A stretch of DNA of 11,967 bases from an uncultured Clostridia bacterium (GTDB taxonomy: Bacteria; Bacillota; Clostridia; Christensenellales; Borkfalkiaceae). The position numbers and the translations under genes are program-made. This document shows positions 1 to 5,018 of this stretch, one piece after another (position 1 is the first letter of the stretch; each line of letters opens with the position of its first letter). The stretch is from NCBI GenBank assembly GCA_947630775.1, contig CANRIY010000040.1, positions 1 to 11,967 on the forward strand. Direction: 5' to 3'. The notes beneath the pieces were generated by a model, which was not told the origin of the DNA, searched no databases, and saw only the letters and a program-made list of their open reading frames with translations.

Positions 1-68
1 CAGCTCAGGCGGAAAAGGCTCCATAAATAGAATGGTCGCCTTTTCCCGCCATCCCTAAGGAAGGACCC
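1..68. repeat. Hairpin repeat, copy A (direct repeat with 3278-3344)
   Basis: This copy and the one at 3278-3344 differ only at about four positions, including a one-base gap. Each contains an inverted repeat: GGCGGAAAAGGC (8-19) pairs with GCCTTTTCCCGCC (38-50) around a loop of about 18 nt. The downstream tail CCCTAAGGAAGGACCC is identical in both. It encodes nothing and resembles a REP- or MITE-like intergenic element. The copy may begin before the window edge. The two copies bracket the accessory segment with the DUF1295, membrane protein, regulator and nitroreductase genes. Confidence 0.85.
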
Positions 69-105
69 TAAGAGGGGCGCCAAGGGGGGGAGCGAGGGCG
101 GCGGC

Positions 106-249
106 GTCATCCTGAGCCGAACGGGCTGTACAAAGTCCGCGGAAGAATGTCCCGAAGGATCTCGCCGCATGATCATACTGCTTTCCCCCCGCGAGATTCT
201 TCGGGAATTACTATTCGAACTGCGTATTGCGTTTTCGGCTCAGAATGAC
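106..249. repeat. Nested-palindrome element, copy 1 (MITE-like)
   Basis: The ends are inverted repeats: GTCATCCTGAGCCGAA (106-121) against TTCGGCTCAGAATGAC (234-249), with 15 of 16 positions complementary. Inside lies a second inverted pair, CCCGAAGGATCTCGC and GCGAGATTCTTCGGG, with 14 of 15 positions complementary, so the whole 144 bp can fold into a long interrupted hairpin. A related element with similar ends and an internal CTTCGGGAATTACT block is at 3068-3189. There is no open reading frame of its own and no transposase, so mobility is only inferred. It sits directly upstream of the DUF1295 gene. Confidence 0.75.
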
Positions 250-275
250 GCGGGGGCGCCAAGGAATACAAACCT

Positions 276-1138
276 ATGAAATCTTTGAAAGACAATCGTT
301 TTTACGGCTATGCCGCGCTCTTCTTCGTCTACGCGGCGGCAGCGGCGGGAGGGATCGCGATCTATCTGTCGCTCCCTCTCCCCTTTGGCTGTCCCTCTTC
401 ATCGCCGACGTTGCGGCGACCGTCCTTGTGTTCCTGTTCAGTCTCCTCTACGGGAATGCCTCCGTCTACGACCCCTATTGGAGCGTCCAGCCCATCGTCA
501 TCCTTGCGGCGTTTGGAATCGGGGAGGGAGTCTCTTTCGCTTTCCTCTTCCCCCTGATCGCCGTCTGCATTTGGGGCGCACGGCTCACGGCAAATTGGGC
601 GTATACCTTTCACGGGCTCGGACATCAGGACTGGCGGTATACGATGCTCAAAGAAAAGACAGGGAAATGGTACTTTTTCATCAATCTGATCGGAATCCAC
701 CTCGTGCCGACCCTCGTCGTGTACGGGTGCGTCCTGCCCGCCGTCTTTACGGCGGTCTATGCGCCGCGGCTCAATGCGGGGGCCATTGTGTTCTTCGCCC
801 TCTCCCTTCTCGCCGTTCTCTTGCAGGGCACGGCAGATGTGCAGATGCACATTTTCCGCAAAAAGAAAACGGGCAGGTTCATCCGCACGGGGGTTTGGAA
901 ATACGCGCGGCATCCGAATTATCTCGGCGAGATCCTCATGTGGTGGGGCGTCGGACTTGCCGCGGTCTGCCTCATGCCCGCAAGGTGGTATCTCCTCGGC
1001 GGCGCGCTTGCAAACACCCTGCTCTTCTGTTTTGTGAGCGTCCCGCTCGCCGACGGACACCAGTCGCGCAAGGATGGATTTGAGGAATATAAGAAGAACA
1101 CCCGCGTGTTTCTCCCCCTCTATAAAAAACAAAAATGA
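276..1138 (+). pseudogene. DUF1295 / steroid 5-alpha-reductase-like membrane protein, apparent frameshift near 380
   Basis: Multi-pass membrane protein of the DUF1295 family (steroid 5-alpha-reductase C-terminal / ICMT-like fold). The family is related to NAD(P)H-dependent reductases and methyltransferases, and this member's substrate is unknown. The ATG at 276 has AAGGA at 261-265, and the first ~35 codons (MKSLKDNRFYGYAALFF...) give a normal N-terminal helix. The reading frame then has to move back one base within CTCTCCCCTTTGG (376-388) to continue as LWLSLFIADVAATVL and on to the stop at 1138. One extra C would restore a 287-residue protein, a usual length for the family. The signature GVWKYARHPNYLGE and the following MWWG are intact near the C-terminus. 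The frame open from 227 also spans the break, but its N-terminus comes from the upstream repeat and is not protein-like. Either a true pseudogene or a homopolymer consensus error. Confidence 0.8.
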
Positions 1139-1156
1139 TCCCGCACTCGCGGGATC
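1123..1156 (-). terminator. Rho-independent terminator for the minus-strand membrane protein gene
   Basis: Read on the minus strand, a perfect 8-bp stem GATCCCGC / GCGGGATC with a GAGT loop (1137-1156) is followed by ATTTTTGTTTTTTATA. The T tract lies inside the last codons (KKQK) of the convergent DUF1295 gene, and the hairpin overlaps that gene's TGA. There is no T run on the plus-strand side, so it works as a strong terminator only for minus-strand transcription. Confidence 0.8.
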
Positions 1157-1181
1157 GTCGCGTAGATACTCATGATGAACA

Positions 1182-1242
1182 GGAGCCGCCCCCTTCAATG
1201 CGGGCGGCTCCGCTACAAGCGGCGCAAAGAACCCCTCAAGGG
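1182..1242. repeat. Two intergenic hairpins
   Basis: GGAGCCGCCC (1182-1191) pairs perfectly with GGGCGGCTCC (1202-1211), and ACCCCTCAAGGGGT (1229-1242) is a second short hairpin. The second matches the CCCCTCAAGGGG core that recurs at 3037-3053 and 3341-3354. Part of it is translated as the extreme C-terminus and stop codon of the minus-strand membrane protein. Confidence 0.6.
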
Positions 1243-1931
1243 GTAGGCTGCGAAATTTGGGCAAGATACGATTTCAAAAAATTAAAGCATCCTTGGCCAG
1301 CGCGCTCTATCACAGCATCAAGAATAAAACTCATAACGAATATTGCTGCGGAAATACAGATCGGGATCCAAGGAATTTGAAAAGAACTCACCGCACCCGC
1401 AAGGAATTCTTCTTTCGCCAAACAAAGACTGCGAATCAAAAATAACGAGGAAATGTCCGTCGCGCACCTTTGGATCCATCTGCCCAAATTGAGAAAAAGG
1501 TTATCGCGCTTGCCTTTGGGTGAGAGCAGGCAATACGAAACCCAAAATTCCAGCGCGTGTTTGAATTTCGATTTTTTTGCTTTTATCTCATTTTCGTTTT
1601 GTTTCAAAAATCCGGTTACATCAAAATGACTTCTCTTTGCCCATTTGACAGAAGGAGAAACGTATGACCAACTCATAAAGATCCATGCGATGATAGCCAT
1701 GAGAGGCGACAATATTACACCGGCAATAAAAATATCATTGATAAGTTCATCATTTAAGACATCAAGCAGAACAAGCGCCGACAAAATGAACGGAACAAAA
1801 ATACCGATTATGACCGTAGCAGACACCGCGATGTGAATGATAAGTGTGCGTTTCGCCTCTCGGGGGCAAGCCGCCTTCCATGCCTGCACGGGGCCGATCA
1901 TTTCGCCCGCGGGACATTGAATTGAAGTCAT
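1236..1931 (-). CDS. Unrecognised multi-pass membrane protein
   Basis: I do not recognise this 231-residue family. Clear hydrophobic segments lie at about 29-60 and 66-93 (the first long enough for more than one crossing) and 190-210. Between them is a charged, Lys-rich stretch (KQNENEIKAKKSKFKHALEF, about 110-130) and an amphipathic region near 160-185. There is no signal peptide or enzyme motif. The start is well supported: AAGGAG (1939-1944) lies 7 nt before ATG and a near-consensus sigma-A promoter lies upstream. The gene is visibly richer in A/T than the housekeeping genes to its right, with codons such as AAA, ATA and ATT, suggesting a different origin. It diverges from a Cro/CI-type regulator across 122 bp, so that regulator may control it. 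The C-terminus runs into a small palindromic repeat that supplies the stop. Function unknown. Confidence 0.75.
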   Translation of the reverse strand: MTSIQCPAGEMIGPVQAWKAACPREAKRTLIIHIAVSATVIIGIFVPFILSALVLLDVLNDELINDIFIAGVILSPLMAIIAWIFMSWSYVSPSVKWAKRSHFDVTGFLKQNENEIKAKKSKFKHALEFWVSYCLLSPKGKRDNLFLNLGRWIQRCATDISSLFLIRSLCLAKEEFLAGAVSSFQIPWIPICISAAIFVMSFILDAVIERAGQGCFNFLKSYLAQISQPTP

Positions 1932-1962
1932 ATTTTTTCTCCTTAATAGTATTTATATTTCT

Positions 1963-1991
1963 ATTATATAGTAATAAAAATGCAAAGTCAA
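1963..1991 (-). promoter_or_regulatory. Sigma-A promoter of the membrane protein gene
   Basis: On the minus strand TTGACT (1986-1991) and TATAAT (1963-1968) are separated by exactly 17 bp, one mismatch from full consensus. The expected transcription start is about 25 bp upstream of the ATG at 1931, leaving room for the AAGGAG site. The region is very A/T-rich. For the divergent regulator only a weak -10-like TAAAAT (2013-2018) is visible. Confidence 0.85.
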
Positions 1992-2053
1992 GCATTTGAG
2001 AAAAATTTCAGATAAAATGTAGAAAATATTTTAGTAAACCGTTGAGGAGAGCA

Positions 2054-2353
2054 ATGCAATTAAAAATACGGGAACTTCGGGAAGAATTTCAGATGACGCA
2101 AAAGGAGCTTGCGGAAAAAGTATCGAGCGCACAGCGGAATGTGAGCAACTGGGAAAACGGCGTAAATGAGCCCGATCTCGATACAGTCGTCAAGCTCTGC
2201 GAGATTTTTCATGTCGGGCTCGAAGAATTATTCGGATTTGAAACGGACTCCGCCGTATCTGCTGCGGATCGGGAACTCCTCTCAAAGATCAAAAAATTGA
2301 CCCCTTCGCAAACCGCCGCGCTCTCCGCGTTTCTCGATACCCTCTTAAAATAA
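2054..2353 (+). CDS. Cro/CI-family (XRE) helix-turn-helix regulator
   Basis: DNA-binding regulator of 99 residues. Residues 1-58 form an HTH_3 domain: LKIRELREEFQMTQKELAEK, then a recognition-helix region with NVSNWENG, then PDLDTVVKLCEIFHVGLEELFG. The remaining ~40 residues are a short helical tail without a recognised ligand or protease domain. I chose the ATG at 2054, preceded by GAGGAG at 2044-2049 with rather short spacing (4 nt). An upstream in-frame TTG at 2042 would place the start before this site. It stands 20 nt before the nitroreductase gene and is probably co-transcribed with it. It faces away from the membrane protein gene across 122 bp. By family habit it may repress one or both units; target unknown. 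Confidence 0.88.
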   Translation: MQLKIRELREEFQMTQKELAEKVSSAQRNVSNWENGVNEPDLDTVVKLCEIFHVGLEELFGFETDSAVSAADRELLSKIKKLTPSQTAALSAFLDTLLK

Positions 2354-2373
2354 TCCGTCAAAAGGAGATCGAT

Positions 2374-2915
2374 ATGACATTGAACGACATGGAACAGCTG
2401 TACTTGAAACGGCAGAGTTGCCGCGCGTTTTCGGACAGGGAAGTCGATGAGGAGCTCATCAAAGAGATCTGCCGCGTTGCCCTTCTCGCGCCCTCCGCAT
2501 GCAACGCACAGCCCTGGCAGCTCATCGCCGTCATGGGCGAAAAACGGGCGGAGTTTGTGAAAGCCGTCCAGCCGATGGGAATGAATAAGTTCGCGTCCGA
2601 CGCAAAGGCGCTCATCGTCGTCGCCGAGGACAAGAGCGGCGGGATCATGAAATTCGGCTCGATTTTCAAGGAAAATACCTACATCAAGAACGATTTGGGC
2701 ATTCTGACGGCGCACCTCGTCCTTGCGGCGGAAGCGGCGGGGCTGGGCACATGTATTTTAGGCGCACGCGACGAAAAGAAGTTGAGAGAGCTTCTCGGCT
2801 TCAAAAAGAGAGGCATATCCCCCATGTGATCGCCGTCGGCTACCCCAAAGAGGGCTACGAGCTCCGCGAAAAAAAGCGCAAACCGCTCGACGAGACGTTT
2901 ACGCTTTGGAAGTGA
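2374..2915 (+). pseudogene. Nitroreductase-family flavoprotein, apparent frameshift near 2805
   Basis: FMN-dependent nitroreductase-like oxidoreductase, usually a cytosolic homodimer using NAD(P)H; substrate not predictable. The N-terminal FMN-binding pattern is present: RQSCRAFSDREVDEELI, then LLAPSACNAQPWQLIAV. The central LGILTAHLVLAAEAAGLGTC segment is also typical. In the starting frame translation stops at 2829 after 151 residues. The missing end lies in another frame: ERHIPHVIAVGYPKEGYELR, then KPLDETFTLWK and TGA at 2913-2915. The switch falls in TTCAAAAAGAG (2800-2810), where one more A would give a continuous 180-residue protein of normal family length. AAGGAG precedes the ATG at 2374. 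The intact C-terminal arm normally helps hold the dimer, so the 151-residue form would probably be impaired. Real decay, a consensus error, or less likely -1 slippage on C-AAA-AAG could explain it. Confidence 0.82.
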
Positions 2916-2952
2916 GGTAGAAGTATTTGGAATGACACCCCCTCAGTATGCA

Positions 2953-2979
2953 GTGACCCTTCGACAAGCTCAGGGTGAC
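2953..2979. repeat. CTTCGACAAGCTCAGG-type short repeat
   Basis: An imperfect inverted repeat, GTGACCCT ... AGGGTGAC (7 of 8 positions complementary), encloses TCGACAAGCTC. This is a known class of intergenic repeat found in many unrelated bacterial genomes. It sits just after a truncated CACCCCCTCAGT unit (2936-2947) that also occurs at 11792-11803. Confidence 0.6.
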
Positions 2980-3009
2980 GTATTTTAGAACCATTGCCCA
3001 CCCCCCTAC

Positions 3010-3053
3010 CCCCCTCCTTAGGAGGGGGCTTCGTGACTCCCCTCAAGGGGGAG
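3010..3053. repeat. Pair of G/C-rich hairpins
   Basis: CCCCCTCC-TTA-GGAGGGGG (3010-3028) and CTCCCC-TCAA-GGGGGAG (3037-3053) are near-perfect palindromes. Neither is followed by a T run, so they are better explained as repeat units than as terminators. The second shares its core with copies at 1229-1242 and 11825-11842. Confidence 0.6.
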
Positions 3054-3067
3054 CCGAGGAGTAGCGC

Positions 3068-3189
3068 GTCATTCTGAAGCGCCGCTGTCATTGCGGCGCG
3101 AAGAATCCCGAGGATGAAAGTTCGGACTGGATCTTCGGGATCCTTCGGGAATTACTCGGACTGCGTACGGCTCACCGGCTCAGGATGAC
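3068..3189. repeat. Nested-palindrome element, copy 2 (MITE-like)
   Basis: Related to the element at 106-249. It starts GTCATTCTGA (3068) and ends CCGGCTCAGGATGAC (3189), with terminal sequences again inversely related. Inside are a GCGCCGC / GCGGCGC pair, a GATCTTCGGGATCCTTCGGG block and the CTTCGGGAATTACT ... ACTGCGTA string also seen in copy 1. The internal sequence differs enough that the two copies are old or belong to a variable family. Confidence 0.65.
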
Positions 3190-3204
3190 GCGGTCGTCCC
3201 CTCG

Positions 3205-3278
3205 CTTCCCCTCTCAGGGGAAGTACCCGCGCAGCGGGGGATAGGGTTTTGAGAAACCCCTCAGTCACCTACGGTGAC
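3205..3278. repeat. Run of three short hairpins
   Basis: Three palindromes follow one another: CTTCCCC-TCTCA-GGGGAAG (3205-3223), GGGTTT-TGAG-AAACCC (3244-3259) and GTCACC-TAC-GGTGAC (3264-3278). The last, preceded by CCCCTCAGT-type sequence and followed by CAGCTC, is the same class as the repeat at 11792-11850, which has a different stem in the same frame. Confidence 0.6.
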
Positions 3279-3344
3279 AGCTCAGACGGAAAAGGCTCCA
3301 GAATAGAATGGTCGCCTTTTTCCGCCATCCCTAAGGAAGGACCC
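3278..3344. repeat. Hairpin repeat, copy B (direct repeat with 1-68)
   Basis: Second copy of the repeat at the left edge, in the same orientation, with the same GGAAAAGGC / GCCTTTTTCC inverted arms and the identical tail ending GGAAGGACCC. It is directly joined on its left to the GTCACCTACGGTGAC hairpin and on its right to a CCCCTCAAGGGGG hairpin (3342-3354). Confidence 0.85.
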
Positions 3345-3495
3345 CTCAAGGGGGCCAAGAGCCCCCATAAGCCCTACCCCCTTCGGGGGGAGGGTGGCAC
3401 GGCGTAGCCGTGACGGATGGGGGGGAATAAGGAGGATGGGGTCAACCCCCACCGCCGCCTACGGCGGAGCCTCCCCCTACGGGGGGAGGCCTTTC
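3345..3495. repeat. Cluster of palindromes between copy B and the surface-protein gene
   Basis: Readable hairpins are CCCTACCCCC-TTC-GGGGGGAGGG (3372-3394, one mismatch), CACGGC-GTA-GCCGTG (3398-3412), CCGCC-TAC-GGCGG (3455-3467) and a GCCTCCCCC / GGGGGGAGGC pair around TAC (3469-3490). The last lies about 25 bp past the stop of the minus-strand surface-protein gene and could slow transcription, but it lacks a T tract. No gene is supported between 2916 and 3516. Confidence 0.6.
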
Positions 3496-3516
3496 TTGTT
3501 GCCCCTTTACGGATCT

Positions 3517-4914
3517 TCAGATTTTTCGGCGGATGTGGGGAAACTCGGGGAAGAACGGAAGGATGTGCGGTTCGGAGATCCCCTCTTTTTTCTCCCCGTT
3601 GACGGTGACATATCCCCCGCCGACGCGGTAAGTCCCGACGTTGCTCTCCCCGTCAAAGGTAAAACTTGCGCCCGCCTCCTCGGTGTCGTTTCCGTAAAGA
3701 TAGACGGAACAGACGCCCGACGGCGCTTTCACTTCCGTCTTTTTCAGGCTGACACTTGCGGGGGAAAGATAGGCCGCATAGTTCCTGTTCCCGATGACGA
3801 GCCCGCCCACGGGGACCTCGTTGCCTTGGCTCCACGCCTCCGAAAGATATTTGTCGCGGTCGGGATACGCCCCCGTGACTTCGAGCGTGCTGTCCTCGAT
3901 CTCCGCATTCCCGCACCGCACGACGAGCGCCTGCCGGGAGCCCTTCAAAACGCTTTTCCTGACCGAAAGCGTGGAAGGCACGTTGACGAGCACGGCAGTG
4001 GAGTCGCCGTCCGCGCTATCCCCGCTCTCCCGCAAGGCGGAGAGCGCAGAATTTTCGATCCTGACCGTCATATGATCCCCATACGTCGCATTCGTGGAGA
4101 GCGCATAGTAACCGCTGGTCGTGATCTCGGAATCCATGGGGCAGACGAGAGGCCCGTTTCCGTCGTAATGCACCCCGCTGAGGGTGAGGGAAGCCTCTTT
4201 CCCGACGAGGAAAACCGCCCGCTGCGAAGCGATCGCGTCGTCCGCATCCGATGCGACCGTTCCCCCCTCGACTGTAAGAGAGGTCCCTTCCGCAACGGAA
4301 AGAGAGGTATTTCCCCCGACCGTGAGCGTATGTCCCCCGAGGTTCAGGGCCACGTCCTTGGAGAGCGCCGTATGCGCGGGGAGCGTGAGGTCTGTCTGCG
4401 CCTCGATCGTGCCGCCCTGCCCGATCTGCGTTCCGATCTCCGCGGCGGAAAAGATCTTCTCCGCCCGAACGCCGTAGGAGAGAAGGAGAGAGCGTTCCTC
4501 TTCCGTCTCCGCCTGATAGCTTTTGGCGGGATCGACCATCACCATGGGGGTACTTTCGGTGGACGATGTGCTTTCATCCGTATAGACGAACTCAAACCAC
4601 GTCTTGATGCCCCATTGATCTCTCTTTTGCGTGATCTGCTTGACGCCGACGCCCTGTGCGCCCTCTTCGCCTTTCTCGCCGCGTTCGCCCCGTGCGCCCG
4701 TCTGCCCTTTCAGGCTGCCGAGCCATTCCTCAACAGAGCCATGAAAGCCCTGATTGACTGCGGCTTCGTAGGCAGAGATCCCCCTCTCGCCCCGCTCGGG
4801 CTCCTTGAACGCTCCGACGCATAGCACGATGATCGCCGCAACGAGCAGAGCCGCGCTCAAGACCGTCAGAACATAGATGACGGTAAGCATAGTATCCTTT
4901 CGCTTTTCGTCCAT
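3517..4914 (-). CDS. Membrane-anchored surface protein with collagen-like tract and beta-helix-like body
   Basis: Predicted single-pass protein with its bulk outside the cell. A basic N-terminus (DEKRKD) precedes one transmembrane segment at about 10-34. Residues 47-70 carry the SAYEAAVNQGF ... EEWLGSLKG motif often found before collagen-like tracts in Firmicutes and phage proteins. Seven Gly-X-Y triplets follow (70-90, GQTGARGERGEKGEEGAQ). From about 158 to 445 come repeated short beta segments (GHTLTVGG, TSLTVEGGTV, IENSALSALRESG) resembling a right-handed parallel beta-helix of the pectate-lyase type. No LPXTG motif or catalytic residues are recognised. The ATG at 4914 (465 residues) is chosen because GGGAGG lies just upstream; the frame stays open to 5022, but that stretch would run through a terminator. 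Adhesion or envelope role is inferred. It follows rarA but has its own probable promoter. Confidence 0.8.
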   Translation of the reverse strand: MDEKRKDTMLTVIYVLTVLSAALLVAAIIVLCVGAFKEPERGERGISAYEAAVNQGFHGSVEEWLGSLKGQTGARGERGEKGEEGAQGVGVKQITQKRDQWGIKTWFEFVYTDESTSSTESTPMVMVDPAKSYQAETEEERSLLLSYGVRAEKIFSAAEIGTQIGQGGTIEAQTDLTLPAHTALSKDVALNLGGHTLTVGGNTSLSVAEGTSLTVEGGTVASDADDAIASQRAVFLVGKEASLTLSGVHYDGNGPLVCPMDSEITTSGYYALSTNATYGDHMTVRIENSALSALRESGDSADGDSTAVLVNVPSTLSVRKSVLKGSRQALVVRCGNAEIEDSTLEVTGAYPDRDKYLSEAWSQGNEVPVGGLVIGNRNYAAYLSPASVSLKKTEVKAPSGVCSVYLYGNDTEEAGASFTFDGESNVGTYRVGGGYVTVNGEKKEGISEPHILPFFPEFPHIRRKI

Positions 4915-4936
4915 AACCCCTCCCGAATTCAAGGGT

Positions 4937-4967
4937 ATTATGCCGCAAATTTTTCCTTTTATGTAAA
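4937..4967 (-). promoter_or_regulatory. Possible promoter of the surface-protein gene
   Basis: On the minus strand TTTACA (4962-4967) and CATAAT (4937-4942) are spaced by 19 bp, each one mismatch from consensus but with wide spacing. It follows directly after the rarA terminator and overlaps its T tract, and it lies upstream of the GGGAGG site and ATG at 4914. The position is more convincing than the sequence. Confidence 0.4.
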
Positions 4968-4998
4968 AATCCGCCCCTTTCCAAACAGAAGGGAGCGG
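4964..4998 (-). terminator. Terminator after rarA
   Basis: On the minus strand CCGCTCCCTT (4989-4998) pairs with AAGGGGCGG (4971-4979) with one bulged base, followed at once by ATTTTTA. It lies about 20 bp past the rarA stop and separates the patatin-rarA operon from the surface-protein gene. Confidence 0.7.
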
Positions 4999-5018
4999 AG
5001 TCTTCAAAAAACAAACAA

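Noticed and set aside
227..375. N-terminal extension of the DUF1295 frame starting at 227
   Set aside because: Its first ~50 residues are Arg-rich translation of the upstream repeat and of the real N-terminus in the wrong frame; the ATG at 276 has a ribosome binding site and gives a proper membrane helix.
362..1264. 300-residue minus-strand open frame opposite the DUF1295 gene
   Set aside because: Charged low-complexity shadow with no ribosome binding site or motif; the opposite strand has the family signature.
2855..3091. 78-residue minus-strand frame containing RHPELVEGS
   Set aside because: That peptide is the well-known translation of the CTTCGACAAGCTCAGG repeat; the frame consists of intergenic repeats.
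3469..3490. Terminator of the surface-protein gene
   Set aside because: The hairpin is strong and well placed but has no T run on the minus-strand side; it matches the surrounding repeat type.
2936..3495. CRISPR array
   Set aside because: The repeats are of different families and lengths, with no regular spacer size.
2916..3516. tRNA or structured RNA gene in the repeat-rich gap
   Set aside because: No cloverleaf, TPsiC box or CCA end was found; the stems are simple palindromes without T tracts.
3394..4824. 476-residue plus-strand frame opposite the surface-protein gene
   Set aside because: It starts in palindromic repeats and is Arg/Asp-rich with no motif; the minus strand has a membrane anchor, Gly-X-Y triplets and beta-helix repeats.
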